From Oidiodendron maius Zn (taxonomy: Eukaryota; Ascomycota; Leotiomycetes; Myxotrichaceae), in contig KN832886.1 of NCBI GenBank assembly GCA_000827325.1, positions 1-64,000 of the forward strand: a stretch of 64,000 nt of DNA, read 5' to 3'. The notes beneath the pieces are model-generated. The model was not told the origin of the DNA, searched no databases, and worked only from the letters and a program-made list of their open reading frames with translations. Made by a program: the position numbers and the translations under genes. Of this stretch, positions 1 through 10,733 are shown piece after piece; the stretch's first letter is position 1; the number at the start of each line of letters is the position of its first letter.

Positions 1-421
1 CGTCAGTATACATGCGGAACCGATTCTCTAGATCAAATATGAAATTCTGTGTTTCAGCATAATTGCCACCCCGGAACCTCAAAGGCGGAAGCTGGATCCT
101 CGCACCACCCTCTCTTCGAGGTCGCTGCTCAGGGCGCTCAGGGGTAGGGCCTACAGGATCATCAAACTCGAAGGGATCTATAGCTGGGATCTCCCCCCGC
201 TGCCTCGCTTCGACGTACTCGCGTTTTCTCTTAAGACGAAGGTTTTCTCTGTCAATGGAGATATACTTGTCCAACTCATCTTTTGACATTCCTTGGGCAT
301 CGACAGGCGTCTCGTCCACTCTTTCTTCATCAGGCGTACGCTGTATACTAGCAGCGATATTGTGGAGCGTCTCTGAATCTTGCTCCTGAATAGGGCTCGA
401 AGGCCTCCTGCGTAGTCCCAT
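1..421 (-). CDS. LTR retrotransposon Gag, N-terminal part (runs off the window)
   Basis: An open frame runs from an ATG at 421 down to base 1 without a stop, so about 140 N-terminal residues are visible. It starts MGLRRRPSSPIQEQ and is rich in charged residues. Near the window edge it has the segment LPPLRFRGG followed by AETQNFIFDLENRF, the style of the start of a retrotransposon Gag capsid domain. Its start lies 48 nt inside the LTR at 470-746, as expected for Gag. A second, truncated copy of the same N terminus is at 60680-60915. Gag packages element RNA; Pol, if present, lies outside the window. The assignment rests on the LTR context and Gag-like composition; no zinc knuckle is visible in this part. 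Confidence 0.7.
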   Translation of the reverse strand, partial: MGLRRRPSSPIQEQDSETLHNIAASIQRTPDEERVDETPVDAQGMSKDELDKYISIDRENLRLKRKREYVEARQRGEIPAIDPFEFDDPVGPTPERPEQRPRREGGARIQLPPLRFRGGNYAETQNFIFDLENRFRMYTD

Positions 422-469
422 CGTGGTCGCTCTAACGGTCCGTACACCCAGTAGGTAGAGCGATCAGAA

Positions 470-746
470 TGTCAGGTGTCTATCGTACAGAGTGAAAGAG
501 TCGGCCAGTCAATGGTTATCACAGGGGCTTGGGGTTGATAGCCGTGACCTCGCTGGAGGATCACCGGTATAGCGTGGTAACAATGATGTATTCAATGACG
601 GGAATAGATAGAAAGACTGATCGCTGCCCTCTAAATCAAGGGCCTCCCCCAGTATATATATACATTTTATAAGACAATCGCCTAGGCGATTCGTGCCACG
701 TAGCAAACAGCGACCGCACAGCTACCTGACGGACATTCACCTGACA
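470..746 (-). repeat. LTR (5' LTR of the minus-strand retrotransposon)
   Basis: A 277-bp segment with perfect 9-bp inverted ends, TGTCAGGTG and CACCTGACA, sits immediately upstream of the gag start. A TATA-like tract (tatatatatac) lies inside it on the minus strand. A diverged copy in the same position relative to gag is at 60962-61234, which defines the LTR ends independently. Confidence 0.8.
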
Positions 747-3700
747 AGTCTTTAGTATCTAAAGAATTGCTGTTTATATTATTGCCCTTTATTTCTATAA
801 AATTAACTACCACTAGGCTTTATAAAATATACTTATAGTTATCTTTACTATCTGGGTCTGTTTCTACTAACTCTTCTATCTAAATAGCCTAGTCTTTCTA
901 TCCTAAGAATAAGGAAGATAATTAGGATACTAGTATATAGACTTAAGTACTAAAAGTTCCTATAAAGCTTAACTTCTTATAAGAGCCAAATATTGTTCCT
1001 ATAAAGGAGGTATTACATTCCATTAGTCTATTATAGCTACTATAGTTTATAGCATTAACCTTACCCCTATATAGTCCCTTTTGTTTATTTCCTCTAGACT
1101 TATAGTTATATACTATATAACTAGGTTTTCTATATTAGAAATATAATTTCTTCTCTATATAGTTTTATTGTTTTTAGGGTAATAGTTCCTTTCTATATAT
1201 AATATCGAGTTCTATTAGTTAAAGGCTATAGTAGTTTCTATAATTATATTGTTTTTTAGAGGTTAGGTTATAGAACCCTCTTTTCTTCTAGATCCTTTTA
1301 TAGAATTGATTATTGATATATATAGTATCTTTAGTTAATTCTCTAAATAAATTAAAGAAGTCTACTCTAGATAGTTTATCTTTTATAACTTCTTTTAGTC
1401 CTTTATAATATTTGTCCTTAAATACTATATTATTCTATCCTGTTTTAATAGAATATCTATTGAACTCTGCTATATATATAGCTATAGACCCTTTTTGTTT
1501 TAGGGACTAGATCTTTCTGACTACTTGTTTGATTTTATTGAAATCTCTAAAGGTATAGTTAAGTCTCTCTAAAAATCCTTTAAAGGTTATAAAGATATAG
1601 TATATCTCTACTCTTATTTTAGCTATCACCTACCCTTATAGGCTAGCATTAGTAAGGTAGTTCTATATAAATCCTTTAATCTAGTTTAATACTTCTCCTT
1701 TAAAGAGAGTGATAGTATATAGTACCCTTTTGGTTAAAGAGGTAAAACATTAGATATAGAAGGTTAGATATAAGTTCAGTTAAATAAGGAAGCCCTTAAG
1801 CTTAGACTTCTCTCTAGAGTAGGCCTAAGGTATTTCTATCTTAATACCCTTATTTAGTAATCCTATAAGCAGTTTAATTGCTTAGTGCTTGCTAGTAGAA
1901 CTTTCTCCTTTAATAGAAGATATATTAACTTCTTAATAATAATAATATATTAGTATCTAAGATTAGGGTATTTAAAGTATAATAATAGCTTATACCTAGT
2001 GTTAAATAAATCGTTAAGTAGGTTAGGTAAGGTAGGGATACTATTAAGTCAAGAAGTAATATAGGGACTCAGTAAGTTACTAAAGTAGTAATAAGATACT
2101 TTATTTGAGTTAAGTATAAAGCTTCTATTTACTAAGGAATATATACTGTTTATATAGAACCTTTGTTCCTGATTGGACTGCTATAGACTATTATAGACCA
2201 ATAGTCCCTGGTAGTCCTTCCTTATATATAATGTTCCTTTATAGTTCTCTATATAGAGTTCTACCAAGCCTTAGGCTATAGTTGAGCATATGTTTGTAAT
2301 AAGCCTTTTAAACAGTAGAGGAAGTAATTATATATCTAGAGTTAGTTAAAAGGGATAAGAGATATATAGTCTAGTATAAAGTATTTAAGTAAATAGCAAA
2401 TTATTATTAGAGAGCTAGAGACCTTATAGAGTAAGTCTTTAAATATATTAAATAAAGTAAAGACTATAAGAAGTATATCTCTAAAGAGGAGTTTAATTAA
2501 GCCTAGAAAGGGATATATAAAATTGTTATCTTTAACAAACAGAATTAAGACTAAAGATAGGAGATTATTAACTCTATACTATTATACTAGATAGAGAAGA
2601 AAGTAAGGATATAGATTTAGACTACTAATATATTATAAACCCTACTTAAAGCTATTAGACAGGTAATAAAGAAAATACCCTTTATAACTATAATCAAATA
2701 TATTAACTTTATAGTAGTGAAATAAATCCAGAATCTAAGGCAAGGAGTATTAAACACTAAATATAGTATTATAGATAACTAGAGTATAGTTTAGAAAGCT
2801 ACTAAAGATACCTTATAGTTAGAACAAGCTAAGCTACTAGAATATAGCTTATAATTAGACTCTTTTAGACTAGTTATAGAATATACTAGTATACTAGAGT
2901 TAGAACTAGATAAGGAAGCTAGGAATACTATAGATAGTAGAGAGGGTAAGCCTATAGACCTGGATTTAACCTAGCTACTAGAGGAAATTATTCTATTATA
3001 TAATAATATAGCTAGTGAAGCTAGAACTCTAGATATAATATAGGATATAATATAAGAGGAAACAGAATAGCTATAAGAGACTAAGAGTATTAGTAAAGGC
3101 AATAATACTAAGGATAAGTCTAAAGGACTATTATAACTAGATAGTAGCAAGTTTGAAACTAATCAGGAAGCTATAGAATTGAAATATAAGTACTCTAGAG
3201 ATATTCTAAAAGCTTAGCAAAATATAGTAAAAAGCAAGTGCTCTATTTAGGTCTATAAGGCCTTGACCTTACTAGAGAAATAGATACAATTTAAGAGGGT
3301 TTGTTATATATATAGTATAGCTATAGCTAGACTTCTTAAATTGATTATTAATAATTTGAAGCTTTCTAAGCTAAAACAGAGGTTATATAATATCTACTTA
3401 AATAGATTAGAGATTAGGAAGCTAAAGACTAATATTAAAACCTATATATAGTTCTAAAAGAGGTATAGATCTATATAACCTTCTGACTCTCTAGAGCTAT
3501 ATAAGCTTATACTAATAGTATATAAACCCTTTAACTATAACTAGATAAAGCTCTTAGAGATATTCAAGGATTAGAGTATAATAGAATAGTAGATAAAGGA
3601 TAGAACTATAATCACTAATATATTCTTATAGTAGTTTAAGATAGAGATAGAATAGATTATCTTAAAGGAATTCAAAATATACTAGTACTATCTATAAAAT

Positions 3701-4750
3701 ATAAATAGAAGGAGTAACTAGGGATAGCTATAAAATATATTTTATTCAATAGGATAATAACTTATATAATAAGATCCTCTTTACTATATACTTTATATAG
3801 TACTCTAACCTAATAAGCATTAGTAACTAGTTATATACCTATACTATATAAAGTATATAAGAGCTAGTAATTCTACCTACTTCAAATATATTAACCTTAA
3901 TATTCTGGAACTCTTAGGGAATAGGAGAGAGTACTACTAGATTTAAGGTATAATATTACTTAATAATAAGATAGCAGACAACTGTATTATCCTACTTCTA
4001 GGGATATATAAGAAGCTTAGTAAGTAGTAGGAGCTATATAAGGACTATAGAGCAAAGCAGGATATATTTATTTATAGGATAACTGAATAAATATATATAA
4101 AGGAAGATGCTATTAGGTTTAGAACTAAATAGACAAGTATTCTATACCTTAGAGAGTAAGCTTATATTATACTACCTTATATCCTATATAGAGCAAATAG
4201 ACCTATTACCAGGACTTGAAGGATAATATTGCTCTGGTTTATAGGACTCTAGAAGGACTTGTCTATACTTAAAGTAGCAGAAGCAGGGACTTAGGAACAA
4301 CTGTATAATATATATATAAATCTATCTACTAGACCTATATTACTATCTGGGTTAGTTAACCAATATAGAGTAATCCTGTTCTGTTTTCTAGTAGCAGTCA
4401 AGATTAATAAACTTAGAGTACTATCAAACACACTAGTATACTATATACTATAGGATTCTCCTAGAGTAGAGCAGGAAAGAGATATTGTTCTAGAGAGTAA
4501 CCAAGCTATAGTATAGCAGTATATTAATGCTTGGAGAAGGAAAGCTATTGCTACAGCAGGAGAAGCTATACAGCTAGTCCGAATCAGGGAGCAAGAAGCC
4601 TTTAGAGATTGATTATACTTTTATAACCTAGAGGTGTCTCTGCTATATAGTATACTATTACCTGAGCTAGCTGATGAAGAATACCAAGACCCTGAAGGAA
4701 ATAGTGAACAGGGACAGCTTAAGTTTGTAGAGCAACCGGAACTGTAACCA
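747..4750 (+). mobile_element. AT-rich, RIP-like relic of a large transposon
   Basis: About 4 kb is dominated by TA, TAG and CTA words and visibly poor in CA and TG, the dinucleotide bias left by RIP. No long ORF survives. Reading the plus strand, roughly 4100-4745 still looks like former coding sequence: long stretches of sense codons interrupted mainly by TAG, where CAG or TGG would be expected, ending in an acidic, Gln-rich tail. I cannot assign a transposon family by eye. Base composition contrasts sharply with the flanking genes. Confidence 0.7.
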
Positions 4751-5035
4751 AGGGGCGGCTACAGACTAGGGGGGGACAGATATAGTAGGGCAGGAGTATT
4801 GGTGCAGGATAGCGGGGTAGATCATGTAGTTGCAGCATAAGTTTATATAAAAGGCCCTTTCCCTCTAAGGGAGAGGCAACCAGACAAGACTTCAATTCAT
4901 TCTTTTCTCATGCGTTTTACTGCTTTGTTTTACTGTATATGGCCCAGCGACTCAATCGCCCTCTGACTCAGTGATGCCTATCGTGCACTTTGACGGCACA
5001 GGCTCATCCCTCTACACCAGGTGTTAGGGAATGTA
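4751..5035 (+). repeat. LTR-like or promoter-like end of the relic
   Basis: After a purine tract (ctagggggggaca, about 4767-4780), the sequence returns to normal composition and carries tttatataaaagg (about 4850) followed by a pyrimidine-rich leader, then a segment ending at caccagg. That order (purine tract, TATA box, leader) resembles a 3' LTR, but I did not find a matching second copy in the window. Confidence 0.35.
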
Positions 5036-5510
5036 GGGAGTCTGGAAATAACATGGTAAATTAGCGCTATCATAACATGACCTATCCGTGCCTAATTTGC
5101 TCATAGAATCAATTTCACTTTTCTAACCTCCCTTTCACCTCGCTCTTGAAAGTCTCCTCAGATGCTCCGGCAATCACCTCTAGAGATATACCGCATTAGA
5201 ACGTCTCTATTGACATTTAGCAGAGGGCAATCAACTCATAACCTCCCGCCCACCATCGAAGTTAAAGGCCATGTTATGGTTCATGAACTGAGTTATGTCT
5301 CGTAGTTGCAGCAGAACGGTGTTAAACCATAAATAGAGAGACTGGCGATACAGTGGCTCATGCACGCGGCTATCGGTTGGTTAACGCATAGGAAGAAACA
5401 TCGCTATAGGATCTTAAGATATCAAAATATACTTACGGGGGGCTATTTTAAAGGACAAACTGACTCCCTAAAATAACTAGGTTGCTATGGAATCCATTCT
5501 GGAATCCCTG
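5036..5510. other. Intergenic spacer
   Basis: No ORF or repeat that I can support; it lies between the relic and the 3' end of the MFS transporter gene. Confidence 0.5.
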
Positions 5511-7343
5511 TCATGAAGAAGCAAGTTTGCTCTTCCCTCTGAGAAGTGGCCCGTATATTTGAAAAGCGAGAGGAATTGGGATCATGATTGCTGCGAGAGA
5601 TCCAAGTAAGGTACATGCCCATTGCACTCCGAGGTTTTCGAACATTTGACGCGAAAAGAGCGGAAACCCAGCAGCCACTCCTGACCGAAGCATTATATTT
5701 GCTGCAATTGTCGAGGCAGATCTGTTGGGAAGTCAGTTTTGTAAAGGTAGCTCGAAAAACGCAGAGCATGAACTTACAAAGGTAAATATGAGTCGACAAG
5801 ATAGTTGAAACATGGCAAGAAAATGCATAGAGTCCCAAAGCCGAGAAATACCCCAGCTGCTGTTGGCACCATCCAGTGGATGGACGAGTTGAAGCCCGTC
5901 CATCCGAACCTAGATCTTATTAGCAAGTGCTGTCTTTTGAAGCAATATACTTGCCAGAAAATACCCGCAGTAAACACAGGAGCGCCTATGACTGACGGGG
6001 GAAGACGCCATTCTGGAATGGGAGTATTGTGGTTTGCAGCCAACTTTCTCGTATAGATGGGTTGCTGTGAGAGAATGAGAGCGCATGCAAGTAACTGCCC
6101 CACGATAAGTCCGATAAAGGTCAATCCGCTCGTCCCAGGGCTCATGCCATGAATGTCCTCAAAAACATATGGATATGCCTCGAGCAGACCGTACACAATG
6201 CCATAAATAAAGGACATGTAGAGTGATATTAAGAGCACGATCGGTTCTGTGATCAACATCCGTAGCGGGCGGGAGAAATTATTCCTAATCAGTTCACGGA
6301 AGTTCACTTCAGCCATGTTTTGCCTGGCGTGAATTCCCCAATTGTGGCTCTGACTCCGAATCTTAGCGGCCTTTTGGGCTAGAAGAGACGGTGCATAGGT
6401 TTCCTTTAGAAGAAACAGATCCAAAGAGGCACCTATGAATGTCAAGAAGGCTGGTATATAGAGTGTCCATCTCCATCCCAGAGAACTGGACGCGGTGAAG
6501 CCACCGACAAATGGAGCGGAAAATGGACCAACGAAGACGGCGAGAGAGTATAAAGTTATTGCAACCCCGCGGCTGGTGCTGTTGTAAAGATCCGCAAGCA
6601 CTGCCGGTACAACGGATAATTGACTAGCACCGAATAATCCGGAGAAGAAGCGACATATTATCAAGGTCTGGATATCTTTGGCCACGGCAGCCGAAATAGA
6701 GAAGATGCCGCCTCCAAACATGCCAATAGTCAAAGGCCATCGCCGGCCAATCAGTTCAGAAGCTGGAGCCCATAACAAGGGACCAGAAGCAAATCCAAGG
6801 ACGTATAGCGCAGTCCCCAGTGTTGCAATTTTGGTATTGACGTTAAACTCTTCGCTTGCTCCTGATATACCAGTAGAAAAGACAGCGCTGGAAAAGGATG
6901 CAGCAAAAGTGCCAAAGCATGCAACGGATGAAACAGAGAGCCTGGTCAACATTACCGTCTTCTGTTAGCAGAGCTCTATTTTAAATTAGGGTTTTTTTGG
7001 GGGGGGGGGGGTGGTTATATAAAAGCGAAGACAGAAACAAATGAAGGGAGGTACGAAACTTGACCATTATATTCCAGTTATATGGATGGGTTGGATCTTT
7101 AGGCCCATCAAACTCAACCACATAGTCTTCAGGATCTGGTAGTTGAGGCGGAAACGGCTTCCCCGCACCCATCACTAAGCGTTTCTCCTCTAGAAAAGCT
7201 GGCTCGGCCATGGAGACGATGTGTGCCATCTGCTGCAGGTGAGAAGAGTGTGTTCGACCGAATTCAAAAGGTTCCAGCTCGTTGTTCGACTGTGGTGCAT
7301 GCCCAACGAACTGCGATGCTGAGGTCTGGCTTTGATCGGTCAT
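5511..7343 (-). CDS. MFS drug/polyamine-type transporter (DHA1-like)
   Basis: Predicted proton-coupled plasma-membrane exporter of about 557 residues in three exons: 7343-7065, 6961-5778 and 5721-5511. The lengths sum to whole codons. A hydrophilic N-terminal tail ends at the family-typical HPYNWN segment. It is followed by about 12 membrane helices, including the motif LWAPASELIGRRWPL (loop 2-3 signature of this MFS subfamily), the helix 4 motif ICRFFSGLFGA, and a C-terminal half with NYLVDSYL, which continues after intron 2 into LFSRQMFENLGVQWA. ATG 7343 is chosen because it gives the usual tail length; an upstream in-frame ATG exists. Intron 1 contains a run of 13 C on the coding strand and its best in-frame donor is GTCAAG, which is unusual, so that junction is the weakest part. 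Substrate unknown. Confidence 0.85.
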
Positions 7344-9019
7344 TCTGTTAGCTGTTGTGAACGGACTAGAGAAAGGAGGGCAAGACATGAAATATCGTCC
7401 AAAGTACCACTTTACATGCACCGGGTATCCGGCCACTTTGCCACTGTCCGGGACAAACTATTCGTCATTCTACAGATTGTGGATCAATCTTGTATAACGT
7501 TTTCTAGGGGCCAGCGACATCCCCCCGATCCCAATGGCTGCTATGCCTCTTCTGCACTGTAGGTTGTATACTTAGGCTGAGAATATTACGAGCTTACAAT
7601 TGATCTTGTTGCTAAGTTCTAGACTATCCCTTATTACGCCACCGCTTTATAGCTCTCTAAGCAAATAAATCACATGCCAATCGACGAAGGAGGCATGGTG
7701 TATGAAGGGGATAATCCTGCTAATTACTTGAAGTGGTTGCGAGCCGCAATGCCCGCAATACCCACAACCATCCGCAGCACCCGCAGCACCCGCAACACCC
7801 GCAGCATCCGCAATATCCTCTCCAACGTGAGGACTTATCAAACATGCCGAACCCTGAGAGACTCTGATTAACTAAAACATGCCTGATAGTCTTCAAACCT
7901 CTTCCATGACTTCTGTGACTAGATCAAATTAGCAGCTGCGCGCACCTACACGGCACTATTCAATTTCTTGCCCATTCTAAGTTACACCTCATGGTTCAAG
8001 TTTATAGCTATGAGCGAAATCAATGCCGTGGTCTTCAAACACTTGCCCGGTTACGACCCCCTATTTTATCATGTAACAAAGTGCCTTTCCGCCCAACTCG
8101 TCGTTTTCGTCAAACCTTGAACTTGCCGACGCAAGTCGATATTCCTCTTGCTCCAATAGGTCGCGGGGCGAACTGCCAATTCGCCGTTCCAAGATGTTTG
8201 TTCGTGGGGCAATACGCAGCGTGGCTACACTCTGCTGTGGCGTGAATACGAGACGTGCGCCAATAGGATCTTTGCAAGCACTCCCGCATTGCTACTAGAC
8301 GATGTAGGAGCGATCTACTTATATTTCGTGTCGCACTCTTATCGCGTTCTTAACACCCGCTGGCGATGCGGGGTAGCCTGATTCTAGTAGTCAAAGCCCT
8401 CAACTCCTCGTCTGCCTCCTTCTAGCAAATTCTATTTAGAAGAATCATCAAGGAATAAGACGTCAACATCGCTCTCCTCGTGACGTCGGCAGAGGCAAAT
8501 GTGCTTGCGCGAATACCTCTTAAGCTAAAGTAGGTAGATTAGCAATTCCTGCCTCCTAAATTGGCCCTGAGATAGTAGCGCTACGACCCTACTACGACCT
8601 AGTAAGACGGATTGGCTTGTTTTCCCGTTATTCCTGCGTGCTCCTTAACCTTATCCCGTCTCGCAGCTGCTGCCCACGCTAACAAGGGTAAACGATCCAA
8701 TAAAATGTCTTATTGGATAGCTCGCTTGCGCCGTGACTGGCAGCATTAGGCGGCCGAGCGACGCTCTTTTTGTGCTGTTAATGTAAAAGGCAAATCAGAG
8801 TTGAATGTTTGCGTGATCCCTACTAGCGTAGGCAGCGGCTGCGAGATGTCGGGATAATTAGCAACGTTAAGTTGCACACATATAACCACCCTCATCACTT
8901 CAGCATCATTTTTACTTTACTCCTCTACAGTCGTTATAAGCCTCATCGCCCCTTTTCTGCCTTATTAAATACTGTCTGTTTATTTCATATGGACGGAAGG
9001 ACAATCTGAGTATGTGAAC
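7344..9019. other. Intergenic region with a short tandem repeat
   Basis: No convincing gene. Several ORFs of 64-84 codons occur but have no recognisable domain. Some late sequence (8900-9010) has the CT-rich look of a 5' leader for the gene starting at 9020. Confidence 0.45.
7772..7816 (+). repeat. 9-bp tandem repeat (CCGCAGCAC)x5
   Basis: Five consecutive 9-bp units: two exact CCGCAGCAC, then ccgcaacac, ccgcagcat and ccgcaatat. Looks like a minisatellite in non-coding sequence. Confidence 0.8.
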
Positions 9020-10090
9020 ATGCTGACACTCGCTGCGCAAGTTCTCTTCCTCGTTACTCTCGTTAGAGCCTCAGAGTTTCTACTACAGCCTCGCTCAGGC
9101 CCGTGTGATTCGAGCAGCCCCGACTATGGCGTAAGAGAGTGTGGTGATGATATTTGTCTCCCCGTCGGCCAATTCTGCTGCGGCAATGTTCCCTCCTCGA
9201 GTCTGCTCTTCGCATGCCCTATAGGAACAGTATGCAACGACTACTATATTAACAATACGGACTACCTGGCCAGGTGTTGTGATGGCTCATACAACCCCCC
9301 TATTGGCGCAATCGGCTCCTGCCAGGTGGTCCCTCCCTTTCCCTCGACAAGCTATATCCCAGGAACCGCGACTGCGCCAATAACTGCTCCATCGTCAACG
9401 GCTTGCGGCGCGGAGGCAAATGCCGAGGGCTATAGCTATCGAGCGTGTGGCGATATTTGTCTTGACATTGGGGACATTTGCTGTGGCTTTATCCCGGGCA
9501 CAAACCAAGCCTGGTCGTGCGGGGTAAGCCAAGCATGTTTGACTTCCGGCAGCGCATACATAGCCCCGGGTAGCTGCGTGGATGCTTCAGGATACATTGT
9601 ACCAGGCAGAACCTTCGTTGCGAGTAACACTACGGTATCAAGCAGCCCTCCATCATCAACAACCACAAGCACGATTTCTTCATCATCAGCAACAACTACA
9701 AGCACCATTTCTTCGTCATCATCAACAACTACAAGCTCTATTTCTTCGTCATCATCAACAACTACAAGCACGATTTCTTCGTCAACACCAAGCACTACAA
9801 GCAGCAGTGGCTTAGCTACGTCCTCCACGGGTAGTTCAACTATCACAAGCGAGAGTGCATCAATAACCTCTCAAAGCAGTAGCAGCTCCCTGACTAGTCA
9901 GCTGCCCATATCTACAACTAGCACGGTGGCAGCGGGCTCAGGCTCGTCGCTAGGGATAGTCACATCATCTCCGTCACAGCCAGCGTTCACAGGAGCTGCA
10001 ACCAGGCACGGCCCTATTGAAAACGGTGTTATTTATGCCCTTGGGGGTTTAATTGTAGGAGCAGCGGCAGGGGATTTAGGACTGTTCTAG
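9020..10090 (+). CDS. Secreted Cys-rich, Ser/Thr-rich cell-surface protein, probably GPI-anchored
   Basis: A 356-residue single-exon protein starting at ATG 9020 (an upstream GTG is not a likely start). It has an N-terminal signal peptide (MLTLAAQVLFLVTLVRASEF), then two related Cys modules of about 75 residues. The first contains ECGDDICLPVGQFCCG and the second ACGDICLDIGDICCG. A long low-complexity region follows, made of repeated (T/S)TTTS(T/S)ISSSSS units (about residues 205-260), then more Ser/Thr. It ends with a hydrophobic tail preceded by small residues, consistent with GPI anchoring at the wall or membrane. The repeated Cys module is common in fungal surface proteins, but I do not know a function. 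The DNA repeat behind the Ser/Thr tract is a likely site of length polymorphism. Confidence 0.8.
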   Translation: MLTLAAQVLFLVTLVRASEFLLQPRSGPCDSSSPDYGVRECGDDICLPVGQFCCGNVPSSSLLFACPIGTVCNDYYINNTDYLARCCDGSYNPPIGAIGSCQVVPPFPSTSYIPGTATAPITAPSSTACGAEANAEGYSYRACGDICLDIGDICCGFIPGTNQAWSCGVSQACLTSGSAYIAPGSCVDASGYIVPGRTFVASNTTVSSSPPSSTTTSTISSSSATTTSTISSSSSTTTSSISSSSSTTTSTISSSTPSTTSSSGLATSSTGSSTITSESASITSQSSSSSLTSQLPISTTSTVAAGSGSSLGIVTSSPSQPAFTGAATRHGPIENGVIYALGGLIVGAAAGDLGLF

Positions 10091-10733
10091 GGCAGTACGG
10101 CACTGTGGTAGGGAAACCTGTTAGATATATGCAACCCAGAGTCCCTCACTGTGCATGGGTGAAAATATGTAGCGTTTTCATGGGAGTGAGGATACATGTC
10201 CTGCTCTGTTCTGCGATGAATACTATCTTTCTTTCTTTCTTCGAAGCCATTTATTTATAATATAGCAAAGGTAATCCTCTATAGCAGACCCTATTTTAAA
10301 ATATTATCTTTCTGAGCAATATCGATTCTATTATTTGACACTTTTAACTGTAGAGGTCTTGATACAAGAAAAGCAGCACAAATGGAGTAGTCCTTACGCT
10401 AATATTAGCTGCATTAAGGTCCCTCCTAATGTTCACATCATTAATATTATATAACAAAATGCTTCAATTAAGGCCATGTTATTGGAACCTAGAAGGGCAT
10501 AGGGTAAAACTACTACAGAATAGCATCTTATTTATTGTAAGAATACAAAGCCTACAAATAATACAACACAGTTAGCAATACACTAGTTACCCTTTGCCGG
10601 AACCTTTCGCACTTGATTGTAAAAGGAATCCACAGTTGTGTCCAATTAGTCAACTTTACGTGAGTGCCATTCCTAACCGACGCCAAACTCCCCTCTACCT
10701 TGTGAACCCTGGTATTGCCAGCCCAGAGCGATA
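10091..10733. other. Convergent 3' spacer
   Basis: AT-rich sequence between the 3' ends of two converging genes, with a short ctttctttctttc run near 10229. No gene seen. Confidence 0.5.

Noticed and set aside
7772-7816. Short regular repeats considered as a CRISPR array
   Set aside because: Repeats are contiguous 9-mers without spacers in a eukaryotic genome; this is a minisatellite.
7674-7871. 65-codon ORF including the 9-bp repeat
   Set aside because: Its sequence is largely repeat-encoded (SIRST/RNTRS) with no domain or conserved start.
9436-9846. 136-codon minus-strand ORF opposite the Ser/Thr-rich surface protein
   Set aside because: It is the antisense of the low-complexity Ser/Thr repeats (giving repeated VVVDDDEE), a classic shadow ORF.
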